Positions 1 through 6,488 of a stretch of DNA of 13,096 bases are shown here, in pieces; the stretch's first letter is position 1; each line of letters begins with the position of its first letter. A model generated the notes under the pieces. It was given only the letters and a program-made list of their open reading frames with translations, was not told the DNA's origin and searched no databases. The position numbers were made by a program, and so were the translations under genes. This DNA comes from Bacteroidales bacterium (GTDB lineage: Bacteria > Bacteroidota > Bacteroidia > Bacteroidales > UBA7960). The stretch is taken from the NCBI GenBank assembly GCA_007131895.1, contig SLPR01000363.1, forward strand, positions 1 to 13,096, written 5' to 3'.

Positions 1-484
1 CCACAATGCCATACCCTGCAAAAACAAGCTCGCTTTTGTCAAGGTATATGCTGTCTTCCAGCTGAGAAGATCCCACGATCATCTCATCGAAATAGGAAAA
101 GGATAACTCACTGCTATTGTCAGTAATTGTATCGCTGTTATGGTCAGTAATTGTATCGCTGTTATGGTCAGTAATTGTAAGAGGAGAGAAATTCCTTCCT
201 GTGATTTCTATCAGGGGTACAGGCTGTCTGAAGCTGCCGTTGTTGGCCGGTTTCAATCCCATTCTTCTGAATTCAGCCTCGACAAAGGCTTTGGTTTTCT
301 TTCCTCCGGGTGTGGTAGGTGCACGTCCTTCAAAATTGTCGGATGATAAGGTTTCAACAAAATGTTTGTATTTAGTACTGAAAACAGGAATTTCTTTTAC
401 CTCACGGTTTTCACAGGCATGAAAAATAAGTGCAAAAGCTAAAGTAATAATAATGGTGGGAATAATTCTTTTTCTGGACTTCAT
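1..484 (-). CDS. M28-family metallopeptidase lipoprotein, partial (N-terminal part only)
   Basis: The frame opens with an ATG at 484 and stays open for 161 codons to the left edge, so the C-terminal part, including any zinc-binding and catalytic residues, is outside the window. The protein starts MKSRKRIIPTIIITLAFALI and continues FHACENRE: a basic start, a hydrophobic core and a Cys at residue 24, which fits a lipoprotein signal peptide with a weak lipobox (FHAC). Residues about 36-75 (ETLSSDNFEGRAPTTPGGKK, then FVEAEFRRMGLKPA) resemble the start of secreted M28 aminopeptidases, and ELVFAGYGIV at the very end resembles the entry to the PA-type insert common in this family. These enzymes trim peptides in the periplasm or at the cell surface. 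An 8-residue repeat interrupts residues about 103-125. The family call rests on N-terminal similarity only; another M20/M28-like hydrolase is possible. Confidence 0.7.
   Translation of the reverse strand, partial: MKSRKRIIPTIIITLAFALIFHACENREVKEIPVFSTKYKHFVETLSSDNFEGRAPTTPGGKKTKAFVEAEFRRMGLKPANNGSFRQPVPLIEITGRNFSPLTITDHNSDTITDHNSDTITDNSSELSFSYFDEMIVGSSQLEDSIYLDKSELVFAGYGIV
119..179 (-). repeat. 24-bp in-frame tandem repeat, about 2.5 perfect copies
   Basis: Two identical 24-bp units lie at 119-142 and 143-166, and the first 13 bases of a third follow at 167-179. A decayed copy is visible on the left at about 108-118. The period is a multiple of three, so in the peptidase gene it encodes TITDHNSD twice and then TITDNSS (residues about 103-125). 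Gain or loss of a unit would keep the frame. The repeat adds an acidic, Asn/Thr/Ser-rich segment, probably a loop. Confidence 0.95.
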
Positions 485-557
485 GTAGATATATTTTGTT
501 AACACAACAGTGAGGTAACAAAAAAAGTGCAGGATTGTTGAATTGCATTTGTGAGCT

Positions 558-887
558 TTAAACACTATCTGGCAATCGCAAAGCGGCAAGCTGGCTTAAG
601 GGGATAGTTCTTCTGAGGTAGATGCTTTTGGTATCATGCCAGGGCTGGAGTGCTCCCCGCTCAAAACGGGTGTCATAATTGGGATCGTCGAGCCTTTGGC
701 GCAAGGGCAGTGGAGCAATGATGGTGTCATGTAAGCTGTTTTCCTGGAGTTTTTGATCCCGGGGAATGACATCGGGGGGCGATGCAATCAGTTTTGTCGG
801 GGCGCATACCAGCATAGCACCGAAAACTATTACACTGAATAAGTATAACCTGAAAACAGGATTTTCTATGGAAGAAATTATGTTCAT
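558..887 (-). CDS. Small exported protein of unknown function (109 aa)
   Basis: An ATG at 887 opens a 109-codon frame ending in TAA at 558-560. Residues about 10-36 form a hydrophobic stretch (RLYLFSVIVFGAMLVCAPTK) that looks like a signal peptide or a single membrane anchor; the lone Cys does not sit in a good lipobox. The remainder is polar and rich in Pro, Asp, Arg and Leu (SPPDVIPRDQKLQEN, RQRLDDPNYDTRFERG, and the end SQLAALRLPDSV), with no motif I recognise. It sits 73 bp upstream of the peptidase gene on the same strand, with a TAAATTTG box about 35 bp before its start and a terminator for the preceding gene behind that. This placement favours a real gene, possibly co-transcribed with the peptidase. 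The short length and lack of a known family leave it uncertain. Confidence 0.45.
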   Translation of the reverse strand: MNIISSIENPVFRLYLFSVIVFGAMLVCAPTKLIASPPDVIPRDQKLQENSLHDTIIAPLPLRQRLDDPNYDTRFERGALQPWHDTKSIYLRRTIPLSQLAALRLPDSV

Positions 888-921
888 CCCGGGTAAAATG
901 TTGACTATTTTTTCTCTCTTA

Positions 922-929
922 CAAATTTA
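922..929 (-). promoter_or_regulatory. Possible Bacteroidota -7 box before the small exported protein
   Basis: On the minus strand this reads TAAATTTG, an exact match to TAnnTTTG. It lies 34 bp before the ATG at 887 and downstream of the terminator at 981-1012. No TTTG is seen at the expected -33 distance, so this is only a partial promoter match. Confidence 0.35.
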
Positions 930-980
930 ATAGATTTTCGGTAAAGTTTACATGTCAGAATATTAGATACTGATCATGAT

Positions 981-1012
981 AAAAAAAAGGATGCCGTAAA
1001 AACAGCATCCTT
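981..1012 (-). terminator. Intrinsic terminator of the carboxykinase-like gene
   Basis: On the minus strand a perfect 8-bp stem, AAGGATGC (1012-1005) with GCATCCTT (994-987), encloses a 10-nt loop and is followed directly by a run of T (988-981). It lies about 95 bp after the stop codon at 1108 and separates that gene from the next unit on the left. Confidence 0.85.
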
Positions 1013-1081
1013 AATTTTAAATCTCCGTCTTCGACTCAATCTCACTTCCCTTCGGTCGCAGGTCTTCGAGCTACACCATCA

Positions 1082-1105
1082 GCCTCAGCCTCAACCTCCG
1101 CCTCA
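1082..1105. repeat. Short hexamer repeat just after a stop codon
   Basis: Four consecutive hexamers on the plus strand: GCCTCA, GCCTCA, ACCTCC, GCCTCA. The array begins two bases after the stop codon of the carboxykinase-like gene (TAA at 1110-1108, minus strand), in its 3' untranslated region and before the terminator. It is pyrimidine-only apart from G and A at unit edges. An 8-bp direct repeat, GTCTTCGA, also occurs nearby at 1027-1034 and 1062-1069. Function unknown. Confidence 0.7.
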
Positions 1106-1107
1106 AA

Positions 1108-4100
1108 TTATCCTTTGAAAAGCGGGTCGGCTCCGATGGTGCCTGTAAGGTCTTCAAGATATTCAGGTTGCTTAACTTTTGCAAGCTCCTTCTTCGCTTT
1201 CTCCAGTTTCTCATTGAGGTTGAGCTCAATGGTAACAGGCTGATTTACGTCATTAGACATAAAGTCCTCAAGGTATCCGATATGACGTTTCCACAGAGCA
1301 ATATCCTTTTGCTGCTTCAGTTTAAGCCTTTCCTTATACCAATCGCTGTTAATCAGATAGTCGCGTGTAAACATGTTACGGATTTCCGGATCATTGATAT
1401 CTTTGTTGTTATAATGTCCGTGTGCCATGATATGCAAGAGTGCTCTGAGCGGAGGAATTGCAGATTCCACACTTTCATCCTTGAAGTATTGCATAGCAAC
1501 CTTTTGCTGTGCCTCACAAATGTTTTTAATACCATCAACATAGTCTTCCATTGACTGTAATTCCGGTCGTAACACTTCTTTGGGGAAAATATTCATGGGC
1601 TCTTCAAAAATCCTTCCCAGGTACTTGAATGTAAAGGCCTCGTTGATGCGGTAACCCAATCGGCTGGCAACAATTTTTTCTCCATTATGCTCAAAATCCT
1701 CGATTTTTTCCAGCACACCCTCTTTGATGAGGAATTCACCGGTTTTTTCATTGGCATCCAGTCTGCACCACAATTCCGGAATCAGGATGCTAAGGTCGTG
1801 ATCAAACCGATAGTTGGGTCCGATATGTCCGGCAGCACTTGAAAATGCATTATAACCGGTAAGGATAAAAGAAACCAGCGAATTATTAAGGTCTGTAGTG
1901 GGTACAAGCATATTGAAGGGGCCTTTGGTAAGTGCTCCTTCCGATCCTGCCCCTGTAGTAGAGGGTGATTTGCCTGTAAGGCTGCACACAAAGTCCATGA
2001 AAAGTTCGGGCAGCTCCTGGTAATGGATGGGTGCGTAAACACTCAGGGGTCTGATCCCTTTCTTTTTGTTGGAAGGGTTGTTGCGTCTGCCTGGCAGAAC
2101 ATCGTTCACCGGGAACAAGGTGGGTTTGTCAATGGGAACTTTTCTTGCAAAGCGGATACCCACATGAGCAAGGTAACCATCCGCCGGATTATTGAACTCA
2201 GGTCTTGACTGCAGGTACCTGGGGTTTTCAGAAATAGAGCCATCATCCAGTCTTCGCGGGTGCGAAGGTGAAATAAAATACACCCCGGTTTCATCCTGTG
2301 AACCCTGCTTGATCAAATCCTTAATGGGTAGAGTATATTTATCAAACCCGATGGCTTCTTCAATGATTTTTTTTCCGTCTGTGGCAGTCAGGGGCTGATA
2401 GTTCGTGGTGAAATTGTTCATCTGCGACAGGTCTGATTCGGCCTGTTTGTCATAACCGCGATTAATGGCTTCATCAGGGCGCTGGAAGAAGAGGTATTCA
2501 CAGTTCTGCACGAATTTTACACTTTTGCGGGTAGAGCCCGGGCGCAGGTATTCAAGCTTATTGGTTGGCAGGGTGAGGGTTGCAGAAATGTCATCCTCCA
2601 TTTGCACTTTGGCTGCAGCAATAAAATCCGGACGTAACGAAAATACGTTCCATGATCCATTCTCACCAAAACCTACACGAAGGTATGAGGTGCTGATTTT
2701 TCTGTTATCAAACATCAAAGCATGTCCTTTGCGACCATTTACCCGGTCAACAGAGAAATACTCATGCCAGTCCTTGTTCTGGTTACCCGAAGTAAGACTG
2801 ATTCGTTTTATGAGCAGTACCAAAGCTTTTAAATGGTCAGGGATGTTTCTGAGGTATTTGTTGCAGGAAACACTATATCCTCTGTAAGGTGTAAGAAGTT
2901 TGATTACAGATCCCAGTGTTCGGTTTTTGTCCAGCAATTTTCGCTTGTCTGAACCATGACGGGAAACATCTTGCCAGCGGGTGCTGTAGTCGTAGTCTAT
3001 TACTTCCTGTGCTCTGGCAAAATCCCTTTCAATATCATCGATAAAGAAAGTTCCGTAAATGATGGCATTGAGCAATGATTTGGATATTTCAGACTTTCCC
3101 CCGCCAGAAACCGTGCTGGGTTTATGCAGGAAGCTTCCTTCGGCCTGGGTAACAACCAGTCGCCATTCGGGAGCAAAAGGGTGTTTCTCCATATGAATCT
3201 TAAATCCACAGGGTAGAACATAATTGTGGTTTTTCAGCAAATTGATTTGTCTTTGCTTTCCTTTGTAGTCCCATGAGATTTGACTCTTGTATAAATCTAC
3301 TTTGGCATTTTCAGGGATGTAAATAACCTCAGATAATTGCTTGTCAATACCATAATTGTCATCCATGAGTTTCATCATTGGAGCATAGTGCTTTTTGATG
3401 TCTTCAAAAGTATATGCGTCCGGGAATCTTTCGGTCAATACACTTGCATCAAAAAAGCTCCCCATGTTTCTTCTTGAAAATGCAAGTGCACCACCTGCAT
3501 GCTCTTCCTCACAGTTGCCGCTGAGGTTGGCGGCATAAGAGAGTTGTGTTTTCACCTCTTTCTTGCTGTAACCAAAATAGTTGTCAGCAATCAGTGTAAC
3601 TACCACGCCACTTTCATCGCGACAGGTAAGTTTAAAGGGTGTGCCATCGTTGTATAATTCATTCTCGTCCTTCCAGCACATGCTGTCTCTTCTCATTTTT
3701 TCGCTTGCATCTTCCCAGTTTGGCAAGCCGATATCTTTCTTTTTTAACCGTGTAAGGTGAGGGGCAAGGATAACACAGCCGGTGTGGCCTGACCAATGCT
3801 CCGGATCGAGGGCGGCATCGTTTTTATACAAATAAGGGTCCCCGGCATTGCCAAAAATGCTTTCAACAAAGTCGAGATTGCTTACAAAGGCTCCGGGGGC
3901 AAAAAAACGAACTTCAATACTCTTTTTTGGAGAGATGCCTTTTATTTCGGGGCTAACGGTGGGGCGAAGCATAAGGGACACAAATACTTTGGCATTTTTT
4001 TCCTGTGAGGCAGTAAAGGGAAGAATCATAAAGTCTTCCGGTGGATTCAGGGCTGCATTGAGCAGGTGTGCAAAAGCTATTTTGGGAACTGCACGTTTAT

Positions 4101-4590
4101 CGTCAGGAATGGGCAATCCGCCCTTAACAATATGAAAAGAGCCCTGGGTGGTGCGGCGGTCGCTGGCCGGATTGTGCAGGATGCCCTGGCGGATCCGAAA
4201 AGATTCGAAGTGTGGTGTGCTGTAGGCGTTTTTATCCGGAGGAAGACTCACTTCGCGCCCAATGCCCGGTTTGTCAAGAACAAACGAATCAAAGGGTATG
4301 CGGAGGGTTTTGTCAAATTCTACATCACTGAGGTAATTGTTGATAAAGTTCTGGATACGCTTGTCTACCGGATTGATTACTTCATTTGACAGCAGACGCA
4401 TTTTCTCTTTATAATTGTTCAACAGACTTTCGGCCAGGTTAACAAATTCCTGCTCGGTCATTCCGTCTTCCTGAGTGTGGAGTTGACCTTCGAAAATGGG
4501 TTGTCCCATTGAGGCCAGCTTCATGTTAATATAACGTATGACATCGCGGCGGCGACGTCCGGTAATTGGTTCTGTGGAATGATAGTTCAT
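1108..4590 (-). CDS. Probable pyrophosphate-type phosphoenolpyruvate carboxykinase (1160 aa)
   Basis: By my recollection of the family, this very long single protein matches the PPi-type PEP carboxykinases described from Entamoeba and Propionibacterium (about 1100-1200 residues), which interconvert oxaloacetate and PPi with PEP, Pi and CO2 in the cytoplasm. Conserved-looking blocks are GILHNPASDRRTTQGSFH (136-153), GGLPIPDDKRAVPK (157-170), DPEHWSGHTGCVILAPHLT (262-280), the glycine-rich loop VSGGGKSEISKS (494-505) followed by FFIDDIERDF (515-524), which could be kinase-like loops, and LTGKSPSTTGAGSEGALTKG (871-890). There is no signal peptide or membrane segment. ATG at 4590 is preferred; the frame also has an upstream GTG at 4644, which would add 18 residues unlike the rest. 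The gene has its own far upstream promoter and a terminator at 981-1012. No frameshift is seen. The alternative is a related large nucleotide-binding protein of unknown role; the kinase-like loops alone do not prove the reaction. Confidence 0.6.
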   Translation of the reverse strand: MNYHSTEPITGRRRRDVIRYINMKLASMGQPIFEGQLHTQEDGMTEQEFVNLAESLLNNYKEKMRLLSNEVINPVDKRIQNFINNYLSDVEFDKTLRIPFDSFVLDKPGIGREVSLPPDKNAYSTPHFESFRIRQGILHNPASDRRTTQGSFHIVKGGLPIPDDKRAVPKIAFAHLLNAALNPPEDFMILPFTASQEKNAKVFVSLMLRPTVSPEIKGISPKKSIEVRFFAPGAFVSNLDFVESIFGNAGDPYLYKNDAALDPEHWSGHTGCVILAPHLTRLKKKDIGLPNWEDASEKMRRDSMCWKDENELYNDGTPFKLTCRDESGVVVTLIADNYFGYSKKEVKTQLSYAANLSGNCEEEHAGGALAFSRRNMGSFFDASVLTERFPDAYTFEDIKKHYAPMMKLMDDNYGIDKQLSEVIYIPENAKVDLYKSQISWDYKGKQRQINLLKNHNYVLPCGFKIHMEKHPFAPEWRLVVTQAEGSFLHKPSTVSGGGKSEISKSLLNAIIYGTFFIDDIERDFARAQEVIDYDYSTRWQDVSRHGSDKRKLLDKNRTLGSVIKLLTPYRGYSVSCNKYLRNIPDHLKALVLLIKRISLTSGNQNKDWHEYFSVDRVNGRKGHALMFDNRKISTSYLRVGFGENGSWNVFSLRPDFIAAAKVQMEDDISATLTLPTNKLEYLRPGSTRKSVKFVQNCEYLFFQRPDEAINRGYDKQAESDLSQMNNFTTNYQPLTATDGKKIIEEAIGFDKYTLPIKDLIKQGSQDETGVYFISPSHPRRLDDGSISENPRYLQSRPEFNNPADGYLAHVGIRFARKVPIDKPTLFPVNDVLPGRRNNPSNKKKGIRPLSVYAPIHYQELPELFMDFVCSLTGKSPSTTGAGSEGALTKGPFNMLVPTTDLNNSLVSFILTGYNAFSSAAGHIGPNYRFDHDLSILIPELWCRLDANEKTGEFLIKEGVLEKIEDFEHNGEKIVASRLGYRINEAFTFKYLGRIFEEPMNIFPKEVLRPELQSMEDYVDGIKNICEAQQKVAMQYFKDESVESAIPPLRALLHIMAHGHYNNKDINDPEIRNMFTRDYLINSDWYKERLKLKQQKDIALWKRHIGYLEDFMSNDVNQPVTIELNLNEKLEKAKKELAKVKQPEYLEDLTGTIGADPLFKG

Positions 4591-4816
4591 CTGATTAACT
4601 TTTAAAGATTTGACATAGTAAAACCCAATAATACTAATGCACACACAAAAAAACCCACATGCCGGTTTGCAATTGCAAAACAGGATGCAGCTATTGTGGC
4701 GTTGGTTTTACGTTATATTTCTTTGATTGCCATCCGGGGCTTGTCCAAACCATTGTAAACCTTGGAAAGCAGAGTTTGATACTTCCCTTGTTGCTGTCAG
4801 GCGGGCGGTATTACCT
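4591..4816 (-). other. Long 5' leader of the carboxykinase-like gene
   Basis: If transcription starts just after the -7 box at 4823-4830, the mRNA has a leader of about 225 nt before the ATG at 4590. It holds a 14-bp perfect palindrome and a few short potential stems, for example TCCAAG pairing with TTTGGA (both inside 4738-4765), but I recognise no known riboswitch class. The plus-strand frame at 4659-4907 (82 codons, Cys-rich start) has no family resemblance and is not called a gene. Apart from the sites listed, I see nothing else between 4591 and 4913. Confidence 0.4.
4666..4679. promoter_or_regulatory. 14-bp perfect palindrome, candidate operator
   Basis: TTTGCAATTGCAAA reads the same on both strands. 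It lies about 75 bp before the ATG at 4590 and about 145 bp after the predicted promoter, inside the leader. Symmetry of this length fits a site for a dimeric helix-turn-helix regulator; in RNA it has no loop, so a hairpin is less likely. The regulator is unknown. Confidence 0.45.
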
Positions 4817-4822
4817 CTGTTG

Positions 4823-4830
4823 CAAAGGTA
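4823..4830 (-). promoter_or_regulatory. Promoter -7 box for the carboxykinase-like gene
   Basis: The minus strand reads TACCTTTG followed by CAA, an exact match to the Bacteroidota -7 consensus TAnnTTTG. The -33 region is only T-rich (CTTTTCTG), with no exact TTTG at 19-22 bp. It is the best promoter candidate in the interval between the gdhA terminator and the carboxykinase-like gene. Confidence 0.5.
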
Positions 4831-4913
4831 AGAATATAAATGAATCAGAAAAGAGCAGTGTCGGTGGAAAAGAATATTCTGGTAATAAATGCAGGATAAA
4901 ACCTTAGCAAAGC

Positions 4914-4946
4914 AAAAAAAAAGGCCGCCCGGTTAAGGACAGCCTT
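4914..4946 (-). terminator. Intrinsic terminator of gdhA
   Basis: On the minus strand AAGGCTGTCC (4946-4937) pairs with GGGCGGCCTT (4930-4921) over 10 positions, two of them G-U, around a 6-nt loop, and a run of T follows (4922-4914). It begins 26 bp after the gdhA stop codon. Confidence 0.88.
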
Positions 4947-4972
4947 TTGTAAATAAAAAGCATTTATAGGGA

Positions 4973-6310
4973 TTAGATAACACCCTGGTCGATCATTGCG
5001 TCGGCTACTTTGATGAAACCGGCCACGTTAGAACCTTTCACGTAATTTACATATCCATCTTCACCCTTACCATACTTCACGCAGGCTTCGTGGATGTTGA
5101 TCATAATCTGGTGCAGTTTTTCTTCTACCTCTTCTGCAGTCCAGGATAACATCATGGAATTTTGCGTTTGCTCCAGACCTGAAGTGGCAACACCCCCGGC
5201 ATTGGAAGCTTTTCCGGGAGCATAAAGGATTTTATGCTTGAGGAACAATTCCATGGCTTCAGGAGTACAAGGCATATTAGCACCTTCAGAAACACAAATA
5301 ACACCATTGTTAATCAGGTTCTGGGCATCTTCAAAATTGAGCTCATTTTGGATGGCACAGGGCAGTGCAACATCACACTTCACTTCCCATGGACGTTTTC
5401 CTTCGAAGAACTGAGCGTTGGGGAATTCATAGGTGTAAGGCTTAACAATATCCTGGTTGGAAGCACGCAGCTCAAGCAGGTAATCGATTTTTTCGCCACT
5501 GATACCATCGGGGTCGTAAACGTATCCGTCAGGTCCACTGATGGTTACAACTCTTGCTCCCAGCTGGGTAGCTTTGATGATTGAGCCCCATGTTACGTTG
5601 CCAAAACCAGATACCGCAACAATTTTTCCTTTCATGGAGTCACCACGGGTTTTGAGCATTTCTTCCGCAAAATAAACATTGCCGAAACCTGTAGCTTCAG
5701 GGCGAATTAAGCTACCACCCCATCCACGACCTTTACCGGTAAAAACACCGGTATGGGTGCCAACGAGTTTTTTGTACATGCCAAACATGTAGCCAATTTC
5801 GCGACCACCAACGCCAATATCACCTGCGGGAATATCTGTATTGGGACCAATATATTTGTAAAGCTCAGCCATGAAAGCCTGGCAGAAACGCATGATTTCC
5901 CCATTGGATTTTCCCTTGGGATTGAAATCACTACCCCCTTTGGCACCGCCCATGGGCAATGTGGTAAGGCTGTTTTTGAAAGTCTGTTCGAAGCCCAAAA
6001 ACTTCAAACCCCCTTCAGTAACACTGGGGTGGAAACGGCAACCGCCTTTGTAGGGGCCAATGGCATTGTTGAATTGTACGCGTATTCCTCTGTTTACCTG
6101 GACATTACCTTTGTCGTCCATCCATTGAACCTTGAATTTGATAACTCTGTCGGGCTCAATGATTCTTTCAATGATATTTGCAGCTTCATACTTCGGGTTT
6201 TCGTTCACTACGTCCTCAATAGTTTCCAAAACCTCTTTCACTGCCTGAAGGAACTCAGGTTGACCGGGATTTTTTTTCTCCAGGTCGGCCATAATTTTTT
6301 CCAAGTTCAT
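4973..6310 (-). CDS. gdhA: Glutamate dehydrogenase, class I hexameric type, probably NADP-dependent
   Basis: The enzyme interconverts 2-oxoglutarate plus ammonium and glutamate in the cytoplasm and is a main route of ammonium assimilation in Bacteroidota. At 445 residues it has the usual length of the small hexameric class. Visible signatures are GPYKGGCRFHP (85-95), with a substrate-binding Lys at 88; LPMGGAKGGSDFNPKGKS (118-135), with the catalytic Lys at 124; PAGDIGVGGREIG (161-173), with the catalytic Asp at 164; the Rossmann loop VSGFGNVTWG (233-242); and the late ASNAGGVATSGLEQTQNS block (368-385). The residues after the second strand of the nucleotide fold (TISGPDG) have no acidic residue at the position usual for strict NAD enzymes, which hints at NADP use or dual use. 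The start ATG at 6310 follows an A/T-rich stretch without Shine-Dalgarno. It has its own promoter (6375-6405) and terminator (4914-4946), so it is likely transcribed alone. Confidence 0.96.
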   Translation of the reverse strand: MNLEKIMADLEKKNPGQPEFLQAVKEVLETIEDVVNENPKYEAANIIERIIEPDRVIKFKVQWMDDKGNVQVNRGIRVQFNNAIGPYKGGCRFHPSVTEGGLKFLGFEQTFKNSLTTLPMGGAKGGSDFNPKGKSNGEIMRFCQAFMAELYKYIGPNTDIPAGDIGVGGREIGYMFGMYKKLVGTHTGVFTGKGRGWGGSLIRPEATGFGNVYFAEEMLKTRGDSMKGKIVAVSGFGNVTWGSIIKATQLGARVVTISGPDGYVYDPDGISGEKIDYLLELRASNQDIVKPYTYEFPNAQFFEGKRPWEVKCDVALPCAIQNELNFEDAQNLINNGVICVSEGANMPCTPEAMELFLKHKILYAPGKASNAGGVATSGLEQTQNSMMLSWTAEEVEEKLHQIMINIHEACVKYGKGEDGYVNYVKGSNVAGFIKVADAMIDQGVI

Positions 6311-6374
6311 ATTTGTGTATTTTTTTAAAGTTGATAATAAGGGTGAAACATTAATTGTGTGTCAATTAACAGGG

Positions 6375-6405
6375 CGAAATTAGCCTTATTTTACTGATTG
6401 GCAAA
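6375..6405 (-). promoter_or_regulatory. Promoter of gdhA
   Basis: On the minus strand a -33 TTTG (6405-6402), a 19-bp spacer and a -7 element TAATTTCG (6382-6375, seven of eight to TAnnTTTG by counting the two free positions) are in the order and spacing typical of the Bacteroidota primary sigma factor. A start near 6368 would give a leader of roughly 60 nt. Confidence 0.7.
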
Positions 6406-6440
6406 GCATTTTCAGGAAATTATTTTAACGCAAATTAATA

Positions 6441-6458
6441 AGCAGACAAGCTTGTGCT
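6441..6458. repeat. Short inverted repeat upstream of the gdhA promoter
   Basis: A central 10-bp palindrome ACAAGCTTGT (6446-6455) is flanked by AGC and GCT, so the arms match over 8 bases with a 2-base bulge on the left. It lies 36 bp upstream of the -33 element of gdhA and about 30 bp after the end of the preceding gene. It could be an activator site for gdhA; without loop or T run it does not look like a terminator. Otherwise no terminator is seen between 6311 and 6488. Confidence 0.35.
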
Positions 6459-6488
6459 ATAGTGCTTTGGTGTGTTGTTAATTTTCTA

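Noticed and set aside
117..422. 101-codon plus-strand frame with repeated SVIVSLLW
   Set aside because: The repeat is the antisense reading of the 24-bp tandem array in the peptidase gene; the minus-strand frame has a signal peptide and family resemblance.
2465..2887. 140-codon plus-strand frame inside the carboxykinase-like gene
   Set aside because: Antisense to a long, continuous minus-strand gene with conserved blocks; no independent support.
4591..4644. GTG start at 4644 for the carboxykinase-like gene
   Set aside because: It would add 18 hydrophobic residues that do not fit a cytoplasmic enzyme; ATG at 4590 directly precedes a normal-looking N-terminus.
4659..4907. 82-codon Cys-rich plus-strand frame
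   Set aside because: It overlaps the predicted promoter and leader of the carboxykinase-like gene, has no visible start signals and resembles no small metal-binding family.
5753..6328. 191-codon plus-strand frame opposite gdhA
   Set aside because: It lies almost wholly antisense to the securely identified glutamate dehydrogenase gene and its protein resembles nothing; it is a shadow of the coding strand.
6441..6458. Terminator for the paralog pair
   Set aside because: The inverted repeat has practically no loop and no T run follows on the minus strand.
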